Shown here in pieces: positions 34,323-42,356 of a stretch of DNA of 64,000 nt (within the stretch, counting starts at the first letter, position 1; the number at the start of each line of letters is the position of its first letter). This DNA is from Spongiivirga sp046524175 (GTDB lineage Bacteria > Bacteroidota > Bacteroidia > Flavobacteriales > Flavobacteriaceae). A model generated the notes under the pieces. It made no database searches and was not told the origin of the DNA. It worked only from the letters and a program-made list of their open reading frames with translations. The position numbers were made by a program, and so were the translations under genes. The DNA lies in the NCBI RefSeq assembly GCF_046524175.1, contig NZ_JBEFZF010000004.1:434001-498000 (forward strand). The letters are read 5' to 3'.

Positions 34323-34877
34323 TTACTTTTTCTTAGGGGCTATGAACATGATCATACGCTTACCTTCTAATTTTGGCATTTGTTCTACTTTTCCTAGCTC
34401 TTCTAATTCTTGCGCCAGTCTAAGTAATAAGATCTCACCTTGATCTTTATAAATAATAGAGCGTCCTTTAAAGAATACATATGCCTTTAATTTAGCACCT
34501 TCTTTTAAAAACTTCTCTGCATGTTTCTTTTTAAACTCATAGTCGTGATCATCAGTATTAGGACCGAACCTAATTTCTTTTATGGTCACTTTTGTAGCCT
34601 TTGCCTTTAAGGCTTTATCCCGTTTCTTTTGTTCATAAAGAAACTTTTTATAATCCATTACCTTACAAACTGGTGGTTTGGCATTTGGTGAAATTTCTAC
34701 CAAATCAAGTTCCTGTTCTTCTGCAATGGCAAGCGCTTTCGCTATTGGATATACTCCAATCTCAACATTATCGCCAACGAGTCTTACTTCGTCTTCGCGA
34801 ATTTTTCGGTTAATTCTGTGTTGGTCTTCTTTGATGATCCTAGCCGGACCTCTACTTCTTCTTCTACGTATTGCTAT
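34323..34877 (-). CDS. infC: Translation initiation factor IF-3, non-canonical AUA start
   Basis: Homology runs well upstream of the first ATG (34703): the frame continues through RIIKEDQHRINRKIRE, VRLVGDNVEIGVYPIAKALA and DLVEISPNAKPPVC, so the short ATG version would lose most of the N-terminal domain. The in-frame codons after the upstream stop are TAA GTC ATA GCA ATA CGT, leaving ATA (34875-34877, giving MAIRRRRSRGPAR) or ATA 34871 as start. The result is 184 residues, normal for IF-3. IF-3 discriminates against non-canonical starts, so a rare start allows self-repression; E. coli infC uses AUU. It starts 13 bases after the thrS stop. Confidence 0.9.
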   Translation of the reverse strand: MAIRRRRSRGPARIIKEDQHRINRKIREDEVRLVGDNVEIGVYPIAKALAIAEEQELDLVEISPNAKPPVCKVMDYKKFLYEQKKRDKALKAKATKVTIKEIRFGPNTDDHDYEFKKKHAEKFLKEGAKLKAYVFFKGRSIIYKDQGEILLLRLAQELEELGKVEQMPKLEGKRMIMFIAPKKK

Positions 34878-34890
34878 GACTTACTATTTT

Positions 34891-36834
34891 TTAGTTAAAC
34901 TGCTTTAATGTACTATTAATCTCACTTTTTACCAAATCTACAAATTGCTCAATGGTAATCGAACCTAGGTCTTGTTGCCCATGTTTTCTAACAGAAATAG
35001 TACCTTTTTCAGCTTCTTGTTCACCCACGATAATCATGTAGGGGTACTTTTTCATCTCGGCTTCTCTAATTTTTTTACCGATCGTCTCGTTTCGATTGTC
35101 TACAAGGGCGCGAATTTCGTGATTTTCCAATAAATTTAAAACATTTTGAGCATATTTTTCATATTTTTCACTGATACTCAATATCATAACTTGCTCAGGG
35201 TTTAGCCAAAGCGGAAAATTACCACCTGTATGCTCTAAAAGCAGTGCTATAAAGCGTTCCATACTGCCAAAGGGAGCGCGATGAATCATCACTGGTCTAT
35301 GTAGTTCATTGTCACTTCCTTTGTAATTTAGATCGAATCGTTCCGGTAAATTATAGTCTACCTGAATTGTACCTAATTGCCAGCTTCTGCCAAGGGCATC
35401 TTTGACCATAAAATCGAGTTTAGGACCGTAAAAAGCAGCTTCGCCTTCTTCAATCACATAATCCAATCCTTTGTCTTTAACTGCGCTAATTATCGCATTT
35501 TCAGCCTTTTCCCAATTTTCTACTTCACCAATGTATTTATCAGGATTTTCAGGATCGCGTACCGATACCTGCGCGGTAAACGCTTCAAAGCCTAGAGATC
35601 CCAGTACGTATAACGACAAATCGATCACGTTTTTAAATTCTTGATCTAATTGATCCGGTGTACAAAATATATGTGCATCATCTTGGGTAAAACCACGTAC
35701 GCGGCTTAAGCCATGAAGCTCGCCACTTTGTTCATAACGATATACCGTTCCAAATTCGGCAAAACGTTTTGGTAAATCTTTGTAGCTATACGGTTTTGTG
35801 TTGTATATTTCGCAATGATGCGGGCAATTCATGGGCTTCAGTAAAAACTCCTCATCTTCCTTTGGAGTAGTAATTGGCTGAAAACTATCCTCGCCATATT
35901 TGGCATAATGCCCTGAAGTAACATACAGTTCTTTTGAGCCAATATGAGGCGAAACCACCATTTCGTATCCTGCTTTTTTCTGAGCGGCTTTTAAAAAGTT
36001 TTCCAAACGTTCGCGTAGTGCCGCTCCTTTAGGTAGCCACAATGGAAGTCCTTGACCTACCTTTTGGGAAAAGGTAAATAGTTCTAACTCTTTCCCTAAT
36101 TTTCGGTGATCACGCTTTTTCGCTTCCTCAATGAGTGCCAAATACTCTTTTAGCTCTTTTTGTTTTGGGAACGAAGTACCGTAAACCCGTGTAAGCTGTG
36201 GTTTGTTTTCATCGCCTCGCCAATAAGCTCCCGCTACACTCATAATCTTAACCGCTTTGATAATGCCAGTATTTGGTATATGTCCACCACGACATAGATC
36301 AGTAAACGTATCATGATCACAAAAAGTGATTGTGCCGTCTTCAAGGTTTTCAATAAGTTCGACTTTGAACTCATTGTTTTGAGACTTATAAAAATCTAAT
36401 GCTTCTGCTTTAGTAGAAGATCGCATTTTGAATTCATGCTTGCCACGGGCAATCTCCAGCATTTTGTCTTCAATCTTTTTAAAATCCTTATCAGAAATCA
36501 CCTGATGCCCCAAATCTACATCGTAGTAAAAACCGTTTTCAATTGCAGGACCTATGGTAAGTTTTACCCCAGGGTATAATTGCTCTAAAGCTTGTGCTAA
36601 TACATGCGAAGTACTATGCCAAAAAGCTTCTTTACCTTCTTTGTCTCTCCAAGTATATAAGGTTAGATCACCATCCGTTCGTAAGGGTGTAGTGGTTTCA
36701 ACTTTAGTATCATTAAACTTTGCTGAGATTACATTTCTCGCAAATCCTTCACTAATATCTTGTGCCACCCCAATAGGAGTAACTCCTGCTTCAAACTGTC
36801 TAACCGAGCCATCGGGTAGTGTGATGTTGATCAT
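34891..36834 (-). CDS. thrS: Threonyl-tRNA synthetase
   Basis: 647 residues: TGS domain (1-60), SAD editing domain with HxxxH (HSTSHVLAQAL, about 74-85), class II catalytic core (about 240-530) with LKPMNCPHHCEIY and the GSMERFIALL motif 3, and anticodon-binding domain (about 545-640). First gene of the thrS-infC-rpmI-rplT operon. No T-box or threonine attenuator hairpin was recognised in its leader. Confidence 0.97.
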   Translation of the reverse strand: MINITLPDGSVRQFEAGVTPIGVAQDISEGFARNVISAKFNDTKVETTTPLRTDGDLTLYTWRDKEGKEAFWHSTSHVLAQALEQLYPGVKLTIGPAIENGFYYDVDLGHQVISDKDFKKIEDKMLEIARGKHEFKMRSSTKAEALDFYKSQNNEFKVELIENLEDGTITFCDHDTFTDLCRGGHIPNTGIIKAVKIMSVAGAYWRGDENKPQLTRVYGTSFPKQKELKEYLALIEEAKKRDHRKLGKELELFTFSQKVGQGLPLWLPKGAALRERLENFLKAAQKKAGYEMVVSPHIGSKELYVTSGHYAKYGEDSFQPITTPKEDEEFLLKPMNCPHHCEIYNTKPYSYKDLPKRFAEFGTVYRYEQSGELHGLSRVRGFTQDDAHIFCTPDQLDQEFKNVIDLSLYVLGSLGFEAFTAQVSVRDPENPDKYIGEVENWEKAENAIISAVKDKGLDYVIEEGEAAFYGPKLDFMVKDALGRSWQLGTIQVDYNLPERFDLNYKGSDNELHRPVMIHRAPFGSMERFIALLLEHTGGNFPLWLNPEQVMILSISEKYEKYAQNVLNLLENHEIRALVDNRNETIGKKIREAEMKKYPYMIIVGEQEAEKGTISVRKHGQQDLGSITIEQFVDLVKSEINSTLKQFN

Positions 36835-36855
36835 GTTTTTACCTAATTAAGAGCG

Positions 36856-36886
36856 CAAAGATACATCGATTCAACATGTAGACAAA
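36856..36886 (-). promoter_or_regulatory. Consensus Bacteroidetes promoter of the thrS operon
   Basis: On the minus strand, -33 TTTG (36883-36886), a 19-base spacer and -7 TATCTTTG (36856-36863) fit the published Bacteroidetes consensus TTTG-N19-TAnnTTTG. The predicted transcript leader is about 15-21 bases. It is the best full promoter seen in the window. Confidence 0.8.
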
Positions 36887-36983
36887 AATCAAAGTAAACA
36901 AAATAGATTGGTTAAACTTTAATGTGATTATGAGCATATTTTTAGCAAGAACATTTATTTGTGTAGATGCTAAAAGCGTTAGA

Positions 36984-38183
36984 TTAATTTGGGATTAGTT
37001 GAGCTTCTAAAATTCGAGAGATACCATACACTTCTATCTGACCACTTTTAGGATCTTTTTCAGCCATAACAACTGTCAATACCCGTCCTTCTGCTCCATT
37101 GCCAAAAATAGCCTTATGCTTAATTTCAGTTCTAGAAGGCGCTTTATTAAGATCTATACTTTTAACTTTTTTTAGATATTCTTCTTTTTCTTGTTTTGGG
37201 ATATGGCGCTCAACAAAGTCAGTAAAAGGTATTACATAGTTATTAAAATCAATTGTTGAGATACCGTAGAGTTTCATAATATGGTCATTCAAAATCATTG
37301 ATTTTGTATGCTTGTCGTATTTCCAATAACCAAGATTTGCAATTTCACCTGCAACTCTAAATCTTGATTCGGCATAGAAAAGTTGATCAGAAAAGACCCG
37401 TTCTTGATGCTCTAACTTTTTTTGAATGTTTTCCATTTGTTTTCTGTAAAGTAAGAATGAAATGACATCACCAAATGAATTATTCTTGAAATTTAGAGAT
37501 TTCTTCACTTCAAAAAGCGCAAAATATAATGTAAAAAGTGAAGAGTAAACAAGGGATGAAAGAAGTGATTTTACAACGGAGTTATAGACTAAGTTGATTT
37601 CAAAATCAATGCCCTGAATGACCACTAAAAATATGATGGCATCAAAAAAGAAAACAAAGCTCATACTAACCAGCGCATTCAGGAAAAAAGGTATGTTTAA
37701 TTTCGAAATTTTATTGAAAAGAAAGAAAATTAGAAGGCCGTCGACAAAGAGCAAGAGTGTCCCAAGACTGAACGTTTTTATACCGATGCCTATGTTTTCA
37801 GAATTAAATAAACTAGCCATTGGGCTCCTTGGAAAAGAATATCCCAATGCGTATTGAATGGCGCAAAGAAATAAATTTGTAAAAAGAATAGCATATAACA
37901 AAGTTCTCGCTTTATTACTACCTTCTTTTACCAAAATGAGCAAGACCACAAATAAACTGGCATGAAACATAATCGTTCCTGGTGATATACTAATGACCGA
38001 ACTTATTTCAAGTGTTATTGTATTGGCTAAATACGTTTGTAGAAACTGAAAAGCCCCAATGCCTGTAAAGACTAAACCAATACCGAACTTGGTTCGCAGT
38101 TTGAATATTACCGCAATAAATACCGTGATACAGGTATAAAGCGATGCAAGAAGTGCAAAATTAAGCAGATTAAAAGATTCCAT
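36984..38183 (-). CDS. Membrane protein with C-terminal PAS domain
   Basis: 399 residues. About seven hydrophobic helices fill residues 1-230 (MASE/7TM-like sensory region), then a coiled helix (MENIQKKLEHQERVFS) and a PAS domain (about 270-395, RVAGEIANLGYWKYDKHTKSMILNDHIMKLYG split here as ANLGYWKYD and MKLYGIS). It ends right after the PAS fold (VYGISRILEAQL), with no kinase, GGDEF or DNA-binding output. It either signals through a partner or has lost its output. It is upstream of thrS but separated by 149 bases and the thrS promoter. Confidence 0.75.
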   Translation of the reverse strand: MESFNLLNFALLASLYTCITVFIAVIFKLRTKFGIGLVFTGIGAFQFLQTYLANTITLEISSVISISPGTIMFHASLFVVLLILVKEGSNKARTLLYAILFTNLFLCAIQYALGYSFPRSPMASLFNSENIGIGIKTFSLGTLLLFVDGLLIFFLFNKISKLNIPFFLNALVSMSFVFFFDAIIFLVVIQGIDFEINLVYNSVVKSLLSSLVYSSLFTLYFALFEVKKSLNFKNNSFGDVISFLLYRKQMENIQKKLEHQERVFSDQLFYAESRFRVAGEIANLGYWKYDKHTKSMILNDHIMKLYGISTIDFNNYVIPFTDFVERHIPKQEKEEYLKKVKSIDLNKAPSRTEIKHKAIFGNGAEGRVLTVVMAEKDPKSGQIEVYGISRILEAQLIPN

Positions 38184-38299
38184 TTGGTTGAGAAAAACTT
38201 AAGCTGGCAAAGATATTTCTTATTTGCTCATTTTCAATACTTCTACAACGGTGTTTGTCGCTTTTGCTATATTGTAATTTATATGGCTAAAAAAATAAC

Positions 38300-38307
38300 T
38301 ATTTTTG
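38300..38307 (+). promoter_or_regulatory. Possible -7 box for pyrR
   Basis: TATTTTTG fits TAnnTTTG, 28 bases before ATG 38336. A TTG lies 24 bases further upstream, longer than the usual 19-21 spacing. No PyrR-binding leader hairpin is evident in this short region. Confidence 0.4.
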
Positions 38308-38335
38308 TATCAAATATGGGTTTTCAATATAAACT

Positions 38336-38875
38336 ATGAACCACAAAGTGTTACTTACTGCTAAAGAAGTAAACATCATTCTACATAGACTGGCTTGTCA
38401 ACTTATTGAAAATCATCAGGATTTCTCCAAAACAGTGCTTATTGGAATACAACCTCGGGGTGTTTTTTTAGCTGATAGACTTGTCAAAATTCTTGAAGAG
38501 GATTACAAAATTTCTAATATCCAAAAAGGAAATCTTGATATTACTTTCTATCGAGATGATTTTAGAAGAGGAGAGAAAATTTTGGAAGCCAATAAAACAG
38601 ATATCGATTTTGTGGTAGAAGATAAAAATGTCGTTTTTATTGATGATGTTTTATATACGGGTAGAAGCATTCGAGCTGCTCTGACCGCCATACAATCGTT
38701 TGGACGCCCTATAAATATAGAGCTACTTACTTTAATAGACCGACGTTTTAGTCGGCATTTACCCATACAGCCAAATTATCGTGGTCGTCAGGTGGATGCG
38801 ATTAATAATGAAAAGGTTAAGGTAAGCTGGTTGGAAAATGAGGGAGAAGATGCAGTTTATGTTGTTAGTACCTAA
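38336..38875 (+). CDS. pyrR: Bifunctional pyrimidine regulator / uracil phosphoribosyltransferase PyrR
   Basis: 179 residues with the PRPP-binding motif VVFIDDVLYTGRSIRAAL and IGIQPRGVFLADRL, the type I phosphoribosyltransferase plan of PyrR. In Gram-positive bacteria it attenuates pyr operons by RNA binding, but no attenuator is visible here, so uracil phosphoribosyltransferase or other regulation is equally likely. It precedes pyrB by 22 bases. Confidence 0.93.
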   Translation: MNHKVLLTAKEVNIILHRLACQLIENHQDFSKTVLIGIQPRGVFLADRLVKILEEDYKISNIQKGNLDITFYRDDFRRGEKILEANKTDIDFVVEDKNVVFIDDVLYTGRSIRAALTAIQSFGRPINIELLTLIDRRFSRHLPIQPNYRGRQVDAINNEKVKVSWLENEGEDAVYVVST

Positions 38876-38897
38876 TTAAAAAGACTAAATAATAGCA

Positions 38898-39827
38898 ATG
38901 AGTGAGTTAAGTGTATCTCATTTACTTGGAATCAAATATCTTCAAAAGTCAGATATTGATCTCATTTTTGAAACCGCCGATCATTTTAAAGAGGTGATCA
39001 ACCGTCCGATTAAAAAAGTACCTTCATTAAGAGATATTACTATTGCTAATTTGTTTTTTGAAAATAGTACGCGTACCCGCTTATCATTTGAACTTGCTGA
39101 GAAAAGATTATCTGCTGATGTGGTGAATTTTTCAGCGGCTTCTTCTTCGGTAAAAAAAGGAGAGACCCTTATAGACACGGTAAATAATATTTTGTCAATG
39201 AAGGTTGACATGGTGGTAATGCGTCACCCTAATCCCGGTGCGGGTGTTTTTCTTTCTAAGCATGTCAATGCCAGTATTATTAATGCTGGTGATGGTGCAC
39301 ATGAACATCCGACTCAAGCTTTGTTAGATGCTTATTCTATAAGAGAACGATTAGGAGAGGTCTCTGGAAAAAAAGTTGTAATCGTAGGTGATATTTTGCA
39401 CAGTCGTGTTGCCTTAAGTAATATCTTTGCATTGAACAAGTTAGGTGCTGAGGTTAAAGTTTGTGGTCCACTTACATTAATACCAAAATATATTGAGAGT
39501 TTAGGGGTAACCATAGAGCCTAGTCTACAGAAAGCACTTAACTGGTGTGACGTGGCTAATATGCTGCGTGTACAAAACGAACGGATGGAGGTAAGTTATT
39601 TTCCTTCAACGAGGGAATACAGACAGCAGTTTGGTGTGAATAAACAACTGCTAAATTCTCTTGATAAAGAGATTGTGATCATGCATCCCGGACCAATTAA
39701 TAGGGGAGTAGAGATTACTAGCGACGTAGCCGATTCGAAACAAGCCATTATACTGGATCAGGTAGAAAATGGTGTTGCCATACGAATGGCGGTTATATAT
39801 TTACTAGCTTCAAAAATTAAACAGTAA
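38898..39827 (+). CDS. pyrB: Aspartate carbamoyltransferase catalytic chain
   Basis: 309 residues with carbamoyl-phosphate motif STRTRLSFE, then GDGAHEHPTQALLD and HPGPINRGVEI for aspartate binding. It makes carbamoyl-aspartate, the first committed step in pyrimidine synthesis. No pyrI is adjacent, so the enzyme is probably the unregulated trimer or has a regulatory chain elsewhere. Second gene of a run pyrR-pyrB-unknown-DUF3291-rnz. Confidence 0.97.
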   Translation: MSELSVSHLLGIKYLQKSDIDLIFETADHFKEVINRPIKKVPSLRDITIANLFFENSTRTRLSFELAEKRLSADVVNFSAASSSVKKGETLIDTVNNILSMKVDMVVMRHPNPGAGVFLSKHVNASIINAGDGAHEHPTQALLDAYSIRERLGEVSGKKVVIVGDILHSRVALSNIFALNKLGAEVKVCGPLTLIPKYIESLGVTIEPSLQKALNWCDVANMLRVQNERMEVSYFPSTREYRQQFGVNKQLLNSLDKEIVIMHPGPINRGVEITSDVADSKQAIILDQVENGVAIRMAVIYLLASKIKQ

Positions 39828-39831
39828 CGAT

Positions 39832-40164
39832 ATGATTATCGATACCAAAGGAAACACTACGATTATCACAAGAGAACGAGCAAGTGTTGTCGATATGGTA
39901 CAACGAATTACTAAAGAATACGACTCATTTTCTCATAACAATATTATTGTAAATTTATTTTCGATTGAAGGATTAACAAAAGATGACCTAAACGAGTTTT
40001 TGTTAGTGTCTAAAAAGCATCGCACAGCCAAACATTCATTTGTAATCGTTGCATCAAATATTGATTTTACGGCGGTAGCAGATGAGCTAGTAGTGGTACC
40101 TACAATTCAAGAGGCCCATGATCTAGTGGAAATGGATGAAATTGAACGGGATTTAGGTTTTTAA
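39832..40164 (+). CDS. Small alpha/beta protein between pyrB and rnz
   Basis: 110 residues, soluble. It has an N-terminal beta hairpin (MIIDTKGNTTIITRE), alternating strands and helices with a core NNIIVNLFSIEGLTKDDLNEFL and FVIVASNIDF, and an acidic C-terminus (ELVVVPTIQEAHDLVEMDEIERD). This layout is STAS-like. Homologues are sometimes labelled ribonuclease Z only because of the nearby gene; no metallo-beta-lactamase motif is present. Four bases after pyrB. Function unknown, perhaps an anti-anti-sigma-like or binding role. Confidence 0.7.
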   Translation: MIIDTKGNTTIITRERASVVDMVQRITKEYDSFSHNNIIVNLFSIEGLTKDDLNEFLLVSKKHRTAKHSFVIVASNIDFTAVADELVVVPTIQEAHDLVEMDEIERDLGF

Positions 40165-40172
40165 CTCATAGA

Positions 40173-40658
40173 ATGAATAACTATAACTTAGCCCAAGTTA
40201 ACATTGCACAAATGCTTAATCCCATAGATCATCCTACTATGGCGGGTTTTGTCGCTAACCTTGATCGAATAAATGAGATAGCCGAAGGGTACGAAGGTTT
40301 TGTTTGGCGTTTAAAAGGGGATGAGAATAACGCAACTGCGCTTCGAGTTTTTGAGGACGATTTTCTAATTATCAATATGTCTGTTTGGGAATCCAGGGAA
40401 GCTTTGTTTGATTACGTATACCAAAGCGCTCATGTTGAAGTATTAAAACGCAAGAAAGAATGGTTTTCGAACATGAAAAACATGCATATGGCACTATGGT
40501 ATGTGCCTCAAGGACATTTTCCGACCCCACAGGAGGCTAAAGAGCGTCTTCGCTATTATAATACCAACAGTGCAACACCATATGCTTTTGGGTTTAAACA
40601 CAATTTTACCGCAGCAGAAGCAGAAGCCTATATACCTAACATTATAAAAGCACAATGA
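40173..40658 (+). CDS. DUF3291 domain protein
   Basis: 161 residues: a ferredoxin-like/antibiotic-monooxygenase-like fold with the family motifs NLAQVNIAQM, GFVWRLKGDENNAT and NMSVWESREALFDYVYQSAH. DUF3291 proteins are soluble and uncharacterised. It overlaps the start of rnz by four bases (ATGA), so translation is coupled. Confidence 0.85.
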   Translation: MNNYNLAQVNIAQMLNPIDHPTMAGFVANLDRINEIAEGYEGFVWRLKGDENNATALRVFEDDFLIINMSVWESREALFDYVYQSAHVEVLKRKKEWFSNMKNMHMALWYVPQGHFPTPQEAKERLRYYNTNSATPYAFGFKHNFTAAEAEAYIPNIIKAQ

Positions 40659-41560
40659 AGTTAACCGTATTAGGTTGCTACTCAGCTACACCACGTACAT
40701 TTAATAATCCTACTTCACAGGTCTTAGAGATTAAGGGTAATTTGTTTTTAATCGATTGCGGAGAAGGAACACAAGTACAACTTAGACGAAACAGAATCAA
40801 GTTCGCTAGAATTAAAAATATTTTTATTTCTCACCTACATGGAGATCATTTTTATGGCTTAATTGGCTTGGTATCGACATTTAGATTACTCGGCAGGGAA
40901 GCCGATTTAACCATTTACGGACCTAAGGGAATTAAAGAAGCGATAGTATTACAATTAAAATTATCAGATTCATGGACCAATTTTAATCTGAGGTTTATAG
41001 AGTTGGAAAGTAATGAGCCCCAGTTAATTTATGAGGACGATAAAGTAACGGTAGAAACGATTCCGCTAACACATCGGGTGTATACAAACGGATTTTTATT
41101 TCGTGAGAAGTTAAGCGAACGCAACTTAAATATAAAAGCGGTTGAAGATTTTGATATTAGTAGGGCTTACTATCAAAAGATTAAAAATGGTGATGATATT
41201 ACGTTAGAGGATGGGCGAGTGATACCTAATGACCAACTTACTTTCGATCCGCCCACACCAAAATCATATGCATTTTGTAGCGATACAACATATAAGGTTG
41301 ATAATGTTGAACAATTAATGGAAGTAACTGTACTTTATCATGAATCTACTTTTTTAGATGAGCATCAGCATTTAACCGACAAGACAAAACATTCTACTGC
41401 GAAAGAAGCGGCAAAAATGGCTTCTAAGGCCAACGTCAAGACACTAATTTTAGGTCATTATTCTACTAGGTACAATGGTATTGAAGTGTTTAAAGAAGAA
41501 GCACAAACTATATTTAAGAATGTTGAGTTAGCTGAAGATGGTAAAGTATTTGAATTTTAA
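40655..41560 (+). CDS. rnz: Ribonuclease Z (tRNA 3'-processing)
   Basis: 301 residues of metallo-beta-lactamase fold with HLHGDHFYG (zinc motif, about 61-69), IDCGEGTQVQL, the exosite region (about 150-190) and C-terminal HST and LGHYSTRY motifs. It removes 3' trailers from tRNA precursors, likely important since CCA may be added post-transcriptionally. Typical bacterial short-form length. Last gene of the pyr-linked group. Confidence 0.96.
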   Translation: MKLTVLGCYSATPRTFNNPTSQVLEIKGNLFLIDCGEGTQVQLRRNRIKFARIKNIFISHLHGDHFYGLIGLVSTFRLLGREADLTIYGPKGIKEAIVLQLKLSDSWTNFNLRFIELESNEPQLIYEDDKVTVETIPLTHRVYTNGFLFREKLSERNLNIKAVEDFDISRAYYQKIKNGDDITLEDGRVIPNDQLTFDPPTPKSYAFCSDTTYKVDNVEQLMEVTVLYHESTFLDEHQHLTDKTKHSTAKEAAKMASKANVKTLILGHYSTRYNGIEVFKEEAQTIFKNVELAEDGKVFEF

Positions 41561-41620
41561 TATCATTTTATTCTCATCTAACTATTAAATAACTTAGCGC
41601 TAATAATTGGTAGCAGTATC

Positions 41621-42268
41621 ATGGAAAAAGATCTTGGCTCATACAGAAAGTCCTACGAAAAAAGCATGTTATTAGAATCTGAAGTTTCTGAAAATCCCAT
41701 GCAATTGTTTCAGACCTGGTTTTATGAAGTAGAAAAAATGGAAGCTTCAGATGAAGTGAATGCGATGTCTGTCTCAACGTTGGGATTAGATGGTTTTCCA
41801 AAAACACGTGTGGTACTTTTGAAGGAATACACCCATGAGGGGTTCATTTTTTATACTAATTATCAAAGTGAAAAGGGCAAAGCAATAGCTCAAAATCCGA
41901 ACGTTTGTATTTCCTTTTTTTGGCAGGTGGCTGAAAGACAGGTTATTATTAAAGGAAAGGCGGAAAAAATTAGTCCTAACAAATCTGATGGTTATTTTGA
42001 TTCCCGACCAGAGGGTAGTCGGTTGGGAGCAATCGTTTCCGATCAGAGTCAAGTAATTCCCTCTCGTGAATTTCTAGAAACTAAATTAAATGAGTTGGAA
42101 GCTGAATACACTAACAGAGAAATAAAACGCCCCGATTATTGGGGTGGATATCTGGTTCGACCGGTTGAAATAGAATTTTGGCAAGGGCGAACAAACCGAC
42201 TTCATGACCGGTTGCGTTACACACTTGACGCTAATTTTGATTGGATAATGGAACGCCTAGCACCCTAG
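41621..42268 (+). CDS. pdxH: Pyridoxamine/pyridoxine 5'-phosphate oxidase
   Basis: 215 residues: FMN-binding split-barrel with MSVSTLGLDGFPKTRVVLLKEY, FYTNYQSEKGKAIAQNP, SRLGAIVSDQSQVI and the C-terminal WQGRTNRLHDRL motif that contacts the substrate phosphate. Makes pyridoxal phosphate. Starts 60 bases after rnz. Confidence 0.97.
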   Translation: MEKDLGSYRKSYEKSMLLESEVSENPMQLFQTWFYEVEKMEASDEVNAMSVSTLGLDGFPKTRVVLLKEYTHEGFIFYTNYQSEKGKAIAQNPNVCISFFWQVAERQVIIKGKAEKISPNKSDGYFDSRPEGSRLGAIVSDQSQVIPSREFLETKLNELEAEYTNREIKRPDYWGGYLVRPVEIEFWQGRTNRLHDRLRYTLDANFDWIMERLAP

Positions 42269-42356
42269 TCATTCTTTTTATCTTAGCTGTTAATAACTAA
42301 CAACAAATAAGAAGTCAATGATTTTTATAATTATTGGCATTGTTTAATTTTGTTTT

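Noticed and set aside
42345..42352. TAATTTTG as promoter for a leaderless dnaX
   Set aside because: It lies five bases before GTG 42357, so the start codon would be at or before the transcript start; the N-terminus from this GTG is conserved.
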